Source: Blumeriella jaapii | Taxonomy: Eukaryota; Ascomycota; Leotiomycetes; Helotiales; Drepanopezizaceae | Direction of reading: 5' to 3' | Assembly (NCBI GenBank): GCA_009599575.1 | Contig: VWND01000076.1 | Coordinates: 1,178,001-1,242,000, forward strand | DNA length: 64,000 nucleotides | Part shown: positions 11,993 through 23,269 of the stretch, one piece after another | How the letters are laid out: every line of letters begins with the position of its first letter | Position numbering within the stretch: position 1 is the first letter of the stretch | Made by a program: the position numbers and the translations under genes | Notes under the pieces: model-generated | What the model was told of the DNA's origin: nothing | Databases searched by the model: none | The model's input: the letters and a program-made list of their open reading frames with translations, nothing else

Positions 11993-12986
11993 GGAATAAA
12001 GATCCCGAATCCGAACAGATAATGGCTCCCAGCGAAGAGGCCTAGCTCTTTTGAGGATGGAACCTGGTCCTAGCGGGTAGGTACTGTACTGTAGTACAAC
12101 AAATCCACCATACGTTCTACCACTTCCCTCTGCGTTTAAGCTAATTAGTCAAAGCTACCATCATTACTACATGATACATTTCGTGTAGAAAATCTTTCTC
12201 GTTTTTAATTGTCGAAAAGTAAAGAGCCAGAAACCATTCTTGTAGTACTTTCATCTCGCCCAGCTACTCGCCCCCATGCCTTTGCGTGCACCCTTTCTAC
12301 TTCGGTAGACTACCAACACCTTTTCTCGAATAACCCATCTAACAGAAGACATCTTTCCAAAAAGTTATATCTTTTCTTGGACCATTTTACCGTATTGGGT
12401 ACCTTTTCATGCTAAGGATAATAAGACGGACCTTTGAGCACCATGTACAGTGTTGAGTGCAATCACCGAGAAATCCTGTATTTCTGTACACTCGGTCATT
12501 CAAGTTTTTGTTGAATCGGAGACGCCATACCGAAGTTTGAATCTTCTTGATATACAAACTCTGACTACAATTAAAAACTATCATAGCAAAATACTTGTGC
12601 GGCCGGGAAGTCTGAACCAAACAACAGGATTGAAATGGAAAATGGACCAATTGGGCTAAATTCTACACGAAGCCTCCCTCTACTTTTGTGCTTTTTACGG
12701 AGGTATGTTATATCAAACAGTGGGCAGAAACGCGTGCTTGACCGATTGTACGAAGGGGGACCGCATCGTCGTATGTTGGGAGAGTGTGAAAAAAGGTAAC
12801 CAGATGCCATTGGTGTCTCTCGTAATCATGCACACAGTCATGTACTGTAAGTATCAAAGTTTGCCGACATCTAAACAAGGGTCAACTCCCAGCGCTAGCA
12901 CTGATCTCTAGGTACCAACCTTGAGCTCGGAACTGTCTCCAATTGCTTCTCCCATTGTCTGAAATACTGTACTTGAAACTCTCAAG
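11993..12986. other. Intergenic, AT-rich; no gene recognised
   Basis: This stretch is noticeably richer in A/T than its neighbours and carries TACTGTAC-type tracts at about 12078-12094 and near 12841 and 12965. Short frames on both strands have no family resemblance. It contains the CDC43 3' flank and the promoter of the M20 peptidase. Confidence 0.5.
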
Positions 12987-14193
12987 ATGCAGCCTCTCAT
13001 AGCTTCAACGTTGCTCCTCTTCGCCACCACAGCCCTCTCGACCTCACCCCAAGAACCTTTGCAACCTCACTTCAGCCCTCCCTCCCTCGAAAGCTCCCGC
13101 ACCGAAGCCCTCTTGAATCTCCACAAGGACCTTGTCACACATCCCTCCATCACCGGTGATGAGGACTCTGTCGGTCGATATCTCACCAATTACCTACGCA
13201 GCAAGAACTTCACCGTCGAGCAGCAAGAAGTCGCGCTCGACCCACCCCGCGCCAACATCTTCGCCTACTCAGGGCAGACGCGCAAGACACGCACGCTCAT
13301 CTCTTCTCACATCGACACGGTGCCACCGTTCTTGAAGTACGAGCGCAGAGGCGACGAGATCTGGGGTCGAGGGAGCGTAGATGCCAAGGGCAGCGTCGCG
13401 TCGCAGATCATCGCCGTTGAGGACCTGCTCGCCTCCGGTACCATTGGGGAAGGCGATGTGGGACTACTATACGTGGTCGGAGAGGAGACGGGGGGTAAGG
13501 GCATGCGCAAGGCGAACGATCTCGGTCTGACCTGGGATACTGTGATATTCGGAGAGCCGACCGAGCTGAAGCTGGCGAGCGGACACAAGGGGATCATGAG
13601 TCTGCAAATAAGCGCGAAGGGCAAGGCCGGTCATTCGGGCTACCCTGAGCTCGGGAAGAGCGCGAACGCCATGCTTATCCCGGCGTTGCATGCGTTAATG
13701 ACTATGGAGCTGCCTTCGAGCGAGAAGTACGGGAATACGACGCTGAACATCGGACGTATGGAGGGGGGCGTGGCGGGCAATGTCATTGCGGAGGAGGCGA
13801 GCGCGATCATTGCGTTGAGGATTGCGGACGGGAGTCCGGAGGTGATTAAGAAGGCTATCCTTGATACGATCAAGGGGTTGGGGGAAGAGCTGGATGTTGA
13901 ATTTATCGGTGGTTATGGGCCAGTGTACATCGACAGTGACGCTCCTGGCAAGCAAATTCCCTTCATCTTTAACCTTGATCTTCTGGCTGACGTTGCTGTT
14001 CTACCTAGGTTTCGAGACGATTGTGGTGAATTATGGGACAGACATCCCGAACTTGAAAGGGGACCATAAGAGGTATCTCTATGGTCCTGGCACGATTCTG
14101 ATGGCTCACAGTGATCACGAGCACCTGAAGGTCTCGGACTTGGAGGCCGCTGTCAAGGGCTACAAAGTCCTGATCGAGCATTCGTTGAAGTGA
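12987..14193 (+). CDS. Secreted or vacuolar M20-family zinc metallopeptidase (carboxypeptidase/deacetylase type)
   Basis: Two exons (12987-13947, 14009-14193) encode 381 residues. An N-terminal signal peptide is evident (MQPLIASTLLLFATTALSTS). Metal-site motifs follow in family order: SSHIDTVPP, GRGSVDAKGS, GEETGGKG with the catalytic Glu pair, GEPTELKLASGHKG, and a C-terminal His in HSDHEHLK. The central dimerisation domain spans roughly residues 195-300. The intron begins GC rather than GT (GCAAGC...CTACCTAG), the simplest way to keep frame and reach the conserved C-terminus. Relatives are annotated as fungal M20 carboxypeptidases or acetylornithine deacetylase-like enzymes; substrate cannot be read from sequence. 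Convergent with the downstream HAD gene. Confidence 0.85.
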
Positions 14194-14714
14194 GATGCTT
14201 ATGGGCTTGCACTGTAAGTACTCGGAATCAAAACGACCATCCGTGTTTGGAATTGATAAGCGATTCAAGACGACGGAAAAGTTTTCCTCATTACTTTGCT
14301 GGATGATGGATAAGGCAGGCACCTAGTAGCCGGTCCGCCTCTACATTTTTACCCGCAGGTCGAAGAACCTTTCCAAATTATCGCTTGGCTTGTTGACGTG
14401 ATCGACTTCGCTAAGGGATGCTCTGGGAAGTAGAAAGACCTGCAAAGAGACTGTGGAACCTGATAGGTAGGCCATTGATTCTCTATTTAATTCAAGTCAA
14501 ACTTGGGTTGAGGTAATTTAGCGGGACTACAAGAGTTGATCTCAAGTCGGCTTTTGTGTGATAGAACTTGAACGTTCCCGCTAAGCTTTCCAAAATGACA
14601 CTACTTATATACAATTACCCCCAAGAGTACAGAGACTCTGAAAAACAGGAAACCTGCAAGGCAGTATGGAGATTGAGCAGATTGGAATGCGAGATGCAGA
14701 TCTCTTGAGTGATG

Positions 14715-15692
14715 CTAGCATTTGACTGCCTCTTGAAGCAGAGGGCTCTCGATGATCTCTTCAAAGTTCCGAGCGAAATAAACTGGACGGCTTCCGCTCA
14801 TCTCGTCTTCGTACGTGTTGATATGGACTACGTCGACACCTACGCGCCTGAGCGTTCCCATCAGGCTACCCTCGCCATTATCGGTCATGGCAATCCCTAT
14901 CGCTCCCTCTGCTGCCAAACATTCGATATCTGTCCCCGAGTCGCCGATGTAGACGAATCTCGACATCCGACTTCTAGACTTCGGATCACTTTCCCAAGCC
15001 TCCAGGAGATTCATGGTTGTATCAAGCTTGGCGTCTGATGTCGCGATCGGCGGGCCCCCATCTGGTCCTCTCAGTGCTCCGGCGTCGTCGGGCCAATTCG
15101 CATATATTTCAACGTTCTCGGCGTCGACACCTGCCGCCAACACGACGCCACGAATGAACTGCTTTGAGAAGTTCACTGAGACGACACCCCAAGTGCCTCC
15201 CAGCCGGTGGATCGCGGCAATGAAGTCCTTGAAACCTGGCCTAATCTTCACTTCGCCCGCGGCGACAGCGGCCTTTCCGCATTCGCGCCACTCCTCGTCT
15301 GCAATTCCTTGGAAGAGCTGCGAAGCGCTCACGCGCCCAAAGCTCTGCAACTCGACCTCTCTCGTGCTTCTCAGAAAGGCGATCTCGTCATCCAGCGTGC
15401 TGCGTTCCTCTTTCGTGGGCTTGTACGCAGCAGCGTGCTTCGCGTAGTCCTCGGAGTACTTTGCAACGAGGTCCTGTAGCGCTTCTGTCAGGTCCCTGCC
15501 TCGTGACTTCTGGACCTCCAGACCGCAGCTGCTCACAGTCGCGATGGTGTCTTTGGTTGTTATGGTGCCATCGAAGTCGAGGACAAAGAGCACGGGAGGA
15601 GCCTCGGGTGAGATGCTCATTGCGCCGTTGAGCTGGAGGAGCAGGGGGGAGAGGACCATGAGCAGGACCAGTCGCATCCTCGAGGTCATCAT
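14715..15692 (-). CDS. HAD-superfamily phosphatase with N-terminal hydrophobic segment
   Basis: A single exon of 325 residues. HAD motifs are complete: DFDGTIT (nucleophile and acid/base Asp) at about residue 39, SVNFS as motif II, and GDSGTD as motif IV. It has the compact cap typical of phosphoserine/thiamine-phosphate-type phosphatases. Residues 6-22 (MRLVLLMVLSPLLLQLNGA) look like a signal peptide or anchor; starting instead at the Met of MSISPEAPP (about 15620) would give a cytosolic enzyme. Both starts are possible and would change location. Substrate unknown. The single-exon structure contrasts with the intron-rich neighbours. Confidence 0.8.
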   Translation of the reverse strand: MMTSRMRLVLLMVLSPLLLQLNGAMSISPEAPPVLFVLDFDGTITTKDTIATVSSCGLEVQKSRGRDLTEALQDLVAKYSEDYAKHAAAYKPTKEERSTLDDEIAFLRSTREVELQSFGRVSASQLFQGIADEEWRECGKAAVAAGEVKIRPGFKDFIAAIHRLGGTWGVVSVNFSKQFIRGVVLAAGVDAENVEIYANWPDDAGALRGPDGGPPIATSDAKLDTTMNLLEAWESDPKSRSRMSRFVYIGDSGTDIECLAAEGAIGIAMTDNGEGSLMGTLRRVGVDVVHINTYEDEMSGSRPVYFARNFEEIIESPLLQEAVKC

Positions 15693-17162
15693 CTATCTGA
15701 GGGTCCGGTGGTGTGTGGAGATCAACTTGGTCAGAAGTTTCATGTCTCGAAATCCATCCGATAGATGTTGCAGCGGACATCCCGAATCCGCATCACGTCA
15801 ATTAAGCTTAATTGCTGAATGGCGCAGGTTTCTATTCCAGGAGGCTGGCCAGGGTATTTTGCATAGGTACATGTATATTTATAAATGTGTGTATGTGTGT
15901 GTGTGTTTCAGACACATTGACAAAATAACTTCGCAACACGCAGTGGATCCTTGCTTGTTTACCTCGCGCTCTGGTGTCGGATCGAATGTCTCCTATTTGT
16001 CGAATGCCGGGCATTTATCAGCTCTTATATATAGCCCATCAGCCAACGGCCACCGCTTCTACTGTACTGTACTGACCTTGACCAAGAAAGCAAAAGCCAG
16101 TGGATCAAGACAGCACAGTACAGTATGTACTGTACTGTACTGTGTACTGTACACTCGGTTATGCCCATGAGCAAGGGACGCAAGCTTGGCTGGAACTTTG
16201 GCTTTCTCCGTAACTCCAACGTGTCGTCCCTGGTACTGTCTGTTGGTACAGTAGTAGTACCCTTATTTACTTCGTACAGCTGTGAGTGACTGCACGTGCC
16301 GACTGCAACCGGGCGCTGAATGGGCTGCTGGCTGGCTGGCGGCCCAAACCTGTCGATGCGAACATCCCCAATCTTTACTCCCTCTCGACCCGGGCCAACT
16401 CAAGATCCTCGACCCGCCAACAATACTCGCGCGATCAGGTTGCCTCTTCCCACCCGGCGCTTCGAATTCTGGTGCCTCTCCAAATCCGATTTTCCCGGTA
16501 AGAAAGCGAGCAAGCGGGCTGGCGTTCTCATCCTCTTATGCGACAATCGCCCTACAGCGCCGTCCCTCAAAGCCGGACCCCGAAATACCTATCTATCTGC
16601 ATCCACTGACTGTGCTGTTCTTCTGCAGATAGACAGAGTACGGATCGGTTTTAATCATCCAAATCCTCCTCCACGTCCACGTCCACGTCCACGTCCATTC
16701 CATTCGTTGCGCAACGTCGAATCTCCGACCTCGAAAACCAACCCATCATTGACGACCCTTCTACACATCGAGCAAGATCCCTTCCGAGCCATCACGCTGC
16801 ATTCCGCGAACACCAAAGCACGAGATTGCGATAGAGGATCGGGTGTTGCGTCGAAGCTTTGTTGTCAGGTCGTGTCGAGAGCCATCGCGGGACTACGGAT
16901 ACTTCTACGACATCAGGATCGACCAGGCCAGGGTTTTGGATCTTTCGTGGGAATCTCTCGTCGATTTGGCAACTCCTTCGAGCGTTTGCGACGGCTTCGA
17001 AGTGAACTCCTCCTCGTTGGTTTCGCGCCAGCACAGCCTCCTGCCTCCGGTCTCCTGCACACAGCCAGCCACCCCTCCACGTAAGGCTGACAGCGCTGAA
17101 GAAATAGCCTGACAGACGGTTCGGTTCTAATAACAGCAACAGCTTCAGCAAGATCAGTCGCC
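15693..17162. other. Intergenic region and probable long CRZ1 5' leader
   Basis: Contains a (GT)n run near 15890-15905, dense TACTGTAC palindromes (16061-16076, 16114-16152) and a hexanucleotide array of CCACGT (16671-16697). Open frames such as 16320-17084 (+) have low-complexity, leader-like composition with no domain. They would act as upstream ORFs if the CRZ1 transcript starts near 16300. Confidence 0.45.
16671..16697 (+). repeat. (CCACGT)n microsatellite upstream of CRZ1
   Basis: About four and a half tandem copies of a 6-bp unit lie roughly 470 nt upstream of the CRZ1 ATG. Confidence 0.8.
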
Positions 17163-19374
17163 ATGGCTCAACAACGTGGGAGGTCCCCATCTGCCGGGCA
17201 TCAACAGCTTCACATAAATAATCACTCGCCGTCTCCACACTCGTTTCAGGATGATGGCTCGCGCGGGCTCGGGCTCCCAGATCAGATCCAAGGCAACGGC
17301 CAAACATTCCTGAGCAACGGCTTTAATCCTAATACCGCGTTTCCCAACACCGATTTCATGAACCAGCAAACACAATCTTTTTCCCAGGGAGGCCTCGGTG
17401 AGGCGAATTACGCATCGACCACGGGCATAACGCCACAATTCAAGCAGGAGGGGCAATCGTCGCCGTACAGCCAACCGCAATTGGGCACTTTCACCCAGGA
17501 TTTGATGAATGCCACTTCGGGCTTCGGTGATGCTGGTGACTTTGCATTGTTTCCGGCGGTCAACTCAGCAGAGTATGATCCCTCCTTCTTTTCCGGCGAC
17601 CCAGCTCCGGCCTCAAGAAATGGGTCTGTGAACCTTTCGCAGATTGATATGTCATCCCCTCATAATACATCCACACCCCCAGGCAACCTATTTCAACCAG
17701 ACGCCCGCTCTCCTGGTTCTGCTCACAAACCTTCAAGTTTTGATGCCAGCCAATTCCCGTCTTCGTCGAAACACACTAGAAATGCTTCGTTGGGCCCAGA
17801 GAGCGCCGCCTTTCCCCACGGACAGATCATGGAATGGGGCATTATGCGCCCTCAATTCACCGGCCACAGAAGGACACCATCCGAGTACTCAGATGTTTCC
17901 GTCTCTTCTGTTCAGCATTCCCCAAATCTCGGTCACCACGACAGCTTCGACCAGGTAGATCCGCGACATTCGCCAATGCAGCAAGCCCAAGATAGTATTT
18001 ACGAGAACGTGCTTGGTATTGGATCTTTTTCTTTGTCTGACACCCAGATCCAACACCCAGCAAGCTCAGGACAAGGTTTGAGTCCTGCTCACAGCCCTTC
18101 TATGTCACCACGATTGTCACCTCAGCAAGTACACGTCATGGGTCAGCAAAACACCATGTACTCGATGGACAGCAACGGGTACGTGCAGAGTAACGTGTAC
18201 AATCAAAATCAACAAGAGGCCTTCCCTCAATTGCACAATGAGATGGGCCAATCACAACAAATGGTACCAGACATCAACGTTGAATTTGCACCTGCCTCAA
18301 GACAGAACAGCTTTGAGCCACCCAAGCCTTCTCTTGATCAAGATGCTTTAACCCCGCCGGAAAGAGGTATGCCAATTCCTCAAATACAAGTAATATTGAT
18401 TGACGGTTTTAGGTCGTCGGCGTCGAGCATTTACAGACCCAAACAATAGTGGCGCGGGTGTTCCCACACCTTCGAGTCCCATACCTTCATTTGGTGGCGA
18501 TCTCGCAACTCGCTCTCTGGATTCTCGCTCACTTTCCCCAAACGACCTATCAGATGCGCTTTCTCCCAACAGGCGTCGTCAATCAACTTCCTCGCTACCC
18601 AATAGAGACTACATCCTTGGCCTAGCAGATCCCGATTACCAAGCTTCAGCTGCTGAGAGCGGGAACACAAAGCGGATTCAAAAGCACCCTGCCACGTTCC
18701 AGTGCACTCTCTGTCCAAAGCGTTTCACTCGGGCCTACAATCTACGGTCTCACTTGCGAACTCACACCGACGAACGTCCTTTCGTGTGCACCGTCTGTGG
18801 TAAAGCATTTGCCCGGCAGCATGATCGGAAACGCCATGAGGGTTTGCATTCCGGTGAGAAGAAGTTCGTCTGTAAGGGAGAGCTCAAGCAAGGCGGTTCT
18901 TGGGGATGTGGTCGTCGCTTCGCTCGTGCTGATGCACTGGGTCGGCATTTCCGTTCTGAGGCTGGACGAATCTGTATCAAGCCTCTTCTCGATGAAGAAG
19001 CTATTGAGCGGCATCGAGTCTGGAATGAGCAACGGATGCAAAACATGCAAACCATGCAACAGCCACAGCCACTGAGTCTCGACCCGAATGGCTTCCCGAT
19101 AGACGCGAATGGTAATTACACATTACCTGCTGCGCTGTTAGCTCGATATCCAGCGCTTGCAGGATTAAGCTGGGACTCGGGACAGGGAGATGCCGGGCTT
19201 GACGATGATCCGAGCGGAATGAGCGGTTTCGATGCGTCGGGCTCGGAATACTACGATGAAGAAAATGAAGGTGGCTATGTATCGAGTGGACCCGGACCGC
19301 CACAAGCATTCGGACAGCCACAGATGCAAGACGGGTATAGTGGTGGCTACAGTAGCGACATTGGGGCCTGCTAA
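17163..19374 (+). CDS. CRZ1: Calcineurin-responsive C2H2 zinc finger transcription factor (Crz1/CrzA)
   Basis: Two exons (17163-18366, 18413-19374) encode 721 residues. The long N-terminus is Ser/Pro/Gln-rich with many SP sites and a serine-rich region ([19 protein letters not shown]). PDINVE at residues 369-374 fits the PxIxIT calcineurin docking consensus. Zinc fingers occupy about residues 498-590: [42 protein letters not shown], and a third degenerate CKGEL...[17 protein letters not shown] finger, the characteristic Crz1 arrangement. Ca2+ activates calcineurin, which dephosphorylates Crz1 and sends it to the nucleus for stress and cell-wall genes. The C-terminus is acidic. The intron falls between docking and DNA-binding halves. 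Gene intact. Confidence 0.95.
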
Positions 19375-20727
19375 TCACGGAGCGGCAAAAATGCTTTTGT
19401 TTACAATCCGGCGTAGGGTATTTTTTTTTATATGCTTGGGGACTTTTTTATGGATCGGGGTTTTCATGTCTATGGGCGCACAAGATACCATTTGCTTGCT
19501 CTGCTCAGCCTGGCTTTTGCACTGAGCTGCGTCTCTCATGCCAGGGCGCTCATCCTCTCGGTCTTTTTTATCTGCGGTCGTTGCTGTTGTTATCTAGACG
19601 AGGGTGGGTCACAGTAAGATCTTGCCTTATGTAATGAACGCTCATGGTTTCATAATGATGATCTCGCATTTTTTGGATGTGTAGCTATTTTGGCTTTGTT
19701 GTAGGCGAGCGTTTTTTTCTCCTTCCTTCCTTCCTTTCTTTCTTTCTTTTATTTCTTCTCTCCTCCTTGTTTTTTTTTCTTCCCTCTCTTTTTTAGGGTG
19801 AGATAGGAAGAGGAGAGGGAAAGGGAGGAGTTGGCGGTAGCACATGTTGGGTAGATACTGTAAGTAAGGAGGAGACGAAGGTCACGAGCCATTAGCGAGT
19901 GATCCGAACGCTCTTGCTTGCTTATTTGCTTGTTTGCTTGCTTGCTTAAACGAGAGTAATTGTGTATCTAAGCTTCCTCACGTAGAGAGAGGAGAGAGAG
20001 GTCTTCGAGAAAAGCGGCCATAATCAGGGGGCCGATTGAGACATCACTTGGCAGATGTATGAAAAGCAAGTTGACCTCTTTGTATCTCGCTTCGCCTGTG
20101 TACGCGGCATGGGGTATGTATTGTACTGTACTGCACGATGTGTAGAATTAGACCATGTTTTCATCGTTCATGCTTGGTGAAGTACTGGACTGTAATAGAA
20201 TGCCATCGCTTACAAAAACACTACCTCTCCACCCGCCCTTTCTTTCTTTATTTCTTTCTTTCTTCACAACATCTGAAGACAGGTTATGTCACGCAGAAGA
20301 AATCAGACAAACCCACAATACTCGGTATGTACCTAGGTCAGTAGGACGGGATTTTTGCACGAGGGGCCGGGGTGAGGGTTGGAGGGGGGGGGGGGTGAGT
20401 AGATGATTCTCCTGTCTCTTCCGAGTCCATGGATAGCGGAAACACTCCACCGAAGACTGCACTGTGCAGTACCTCTCATGTTGCGTTTGTTTTCTGGGGG
20501 GTGGTTTAATGTATACATACGGTATGTTACTGGATGTACTGTACCTTGGAGATTGTGTTATGTTTGTTGAGTCTGGGTTTCGAAGAAGCGAAGAAGCGAA
20601 GAAGCTCTAGATACCGATCGACCGACCAGTGTAATTATGCAAAGGCCATTTACAGCTATAGCACATCTTCGGCCTGCTTGCTTGCCTGTTTGCTTTGCTT
20701 GCCCGCTAAGGTACTTGCTACATTCAC

Positions 20728-20768
20728 CTACCTACCTACAGTACCTATAGGTAGGTATGTACAGTAGT
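20728..20768. repeat. Imperfect palindrome of CCTACCTA/TAGGTAGG plus GTACAGTA units
   Basis: Left arm CCTACCTACCTACAGTACC and right arm TAGGTAGGTATGTACAGTAG flank a short TATA centre, so the segment can fold on itself. It is one of the clearest members of the dispersed GTAC-palindrome family. Confidence 0.65.
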
Positions 20769-22032
20769 TCGCCTAACACGCAGTCATACGTACTGTCCGG
20801 TAGAGATCACTTCCACATCGTATTCGTCGCTCCCGAAGTCGTATTCGTGCTTCCTCGAAGCGTATTCGTCTCTCCTCCAAGCCGTATTTATTCGTCGTTC
20901 CTCGAGCAGGTTTTCCCCGCTGGGTATGTCAGGCAAACGGATATCTCGGAATACTAAACCCAAACGGATGATTACCCCGATCGTCCATACCTACCTACAG
21001 TACTGTACAGTAAGTACCTCACTGTCTACCTCCCCCACCTGCAGTACCTACCTCCCTGCCTACCTAACGTAAGTATTCCTCCGCACCACAACATGCTCAG
21101 TTCAGTTGTTTGCTGAGCTGTACAGCACCCGTACAGTAGTACTGCACAGTACAGAGTCTTTTTGCGGGCCCTCAAGCCAAGGCTCGGCTGAGATGAGCTG
21201 AGCTGAGATGCGGGAGGGAATAGTCGAAGGAGCCCAACCCAAAGCCAAGGAGAGGTCGTGAGTTCGCTCGAAGTTAACACTTCACACCGAATAGAGCGGG
21301 CGAGAACGATGACGATGGATGATTCTCCTTTTCGTGCGTACCTTACCTACACTATACTGTACGAGGTGAGTTGATGGTAGGGTGGTGGTACAAAACTGTA
21401 CCGTACAGAACAGTACAGTACTGTATATGGGGAGTATGCGGCCATGTGATTGATGCCAGTATGTGTAAAAAGGTCGAGTTTGTTGCTATTGTCATCATTC
21501 TTCTTTCCTTCTTCTTCTTCACCGGAGGTTGATCTAATCCACAGAGACATACAGTACATACATATAGACAGAAATACACATGCAGCTTGTCGGGTATATT
21601 GTGCCCGATGACGATAACCATGACGATGCCGACGTGACGGAGCAGCAGCCCACAATACTGTGTACATTACCTATCATCCATTACTCGCTTATCTACTGTG
21701 TATGTACCAAATCGAACCTACTTCTACTGTGCAGTACTGTATGTGCTCTGAACAGAGAGTTGTATTCTACTGTGCAGTGCACACAGTACTGTACAAACAC
21801 AGTAGTAATCAAGTCAACAGCCCACACAGCCAACAGCCCACAGCCAACAGCCAATAGCAACAGCCCACAGCCAAAAGCCAAACAATGCCTGTCCCGGTCC
21901 CCTTCCACACAATGGGTCCTGTCCCCGATCGCCCACGAATCAGCGTCCACCACATCCGCGCTGTGTGTATGCCTGCCTCCCTTCCCGCGGCGCTGCCCCG
22001 TCCAGAGAGCGAACTGGCTGGTGAAGTTGCGG

Positions 22033-22060
22033 TGAGAGAGAGAGAGAGAGAGAGAGAGAG
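22033..22060 (+). repeat. (GA)n microsatellite
   Basis: Uninterrupted AG/GA dinucleotide run of roughly 28 nt. Confidence 0.9.
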
Positions 22061-22949
22061 GCCTCGAGGGAGGGAGCCAGACTGACTGGTCGAGCGACGA
22101 GATGAGCCCAGCCCCCAGCTAACCCAGCGAACCCAGCGAGAGCGAGCCCCAGCCCCAGCCCAGCCCTAGCAAATCGCTCGTCGTCCTCGATCCGTGCGTG
22201 CGTACGGTAGATGGACTCTGCATGTGCAGATGTCTGCTTTGTGTGTATGAACGGTGCAGTACATTACGGTACGGTACTTTGCTGTAACGGTCCAAGGGCT
22301 TCGGCGATGCAACGACCCGCTTCGCTGCCGGCCGTGGTGCAGCGCGGCCTTGGTGGGCTTTGCCCTTCTTTTCTTCTTCTCCCTGCTGTCAATTAATTAA
22401 TCCGTACTCATACAGTCTCTGTACACAGTACAGTAGGTAGAGTACATACCTCCCCCCCCTCCCCCCCTGGTGTTCCCCGTACAATACACTTTGATCATGT
22501 ATCGCTGGGCACGGACAGCTTTCCTTCTCGATAAGGGCATCCATGTGCTGATAGAAAAGCGCAACTTGTCTCAAGTTTTGGCCTGTCCCTGTCTGTGCTG
22601 TGTTGTGCTGTGCTGCTGTTGCTGCTGCTGTTGCTGTTGCTGTTGCGGTTGCGGTTTTGGCGAGAACCAAACAATCTCCATCCCTTGCGCACAAAAAAAA
22701 AAAAAAAACAAACTCCTCCGTGTGACCTCCTACCCTCCTACATACCTACTGACCACCCACCACCACCAACCGCCACCTCCTCCTCCTCCTCCTCCTCCTC
22801 CTTGTCTGTTTGCACCCTTCTGACTGGCCACCCCTTCATATCTCTCCCCTTCGCCCCCGAGCCCCCTCGGAAACCCCCCGATACAACAACTTCGTACCTC
22901 CCCACGACTTTTGCCGCATTTTATCACTTGTCACTGAGCAGTAGCCTCG

Positions 22950-23236
22950 ATGAGTCTGACAACGATCCACGACTCCACGACCTCGGAAATTCACCATGGC
23001 TGCTGCTGTCGAGGGCTTGTTGTTGTCGTGGTCGCACGCGCCGGATCGCCCAAGGAGCGGCCATGGGCCCGCTACGATCCGGCCCTCGACGATTGGGTGG
23101 GATGAGGAGGATACGCGGATAAGGCTGAAGCAGATATCGAGGGCATGGCTACAACTACGCACTGCCCAAGATTCGTGCCGACGGATTTTGGTACGAAACC
23201 ACGATATTTCCTCTCATCTTCGCCAGGCTGTGCTCA

Positions 23237-23269
<33 letters not shown>

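Larger units (their letters stand above)
19375..22949. other. 3.6-kb intergenic region rich in simple repeats
   Basis: No gene is supported. Contents in order: pyrimidine-rich tract 19719-19793; TTGC/TTGT array 19912-19948; TACTGTAC-type tracts from 20117 onward with a dense cluster at 20742-20768, 20995-21013, 21122-21155, 21347-21425 and 21720-21805; CAGCC(A/C)A-type repeats 21818-21885; (GA)n 22033-22060; C-runs near 22450; Gly/Cys-coding CTG repeats 22595-22660; A16 at 22693-22708; (CTC)n 22777-22802. Confidence 0.7.
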
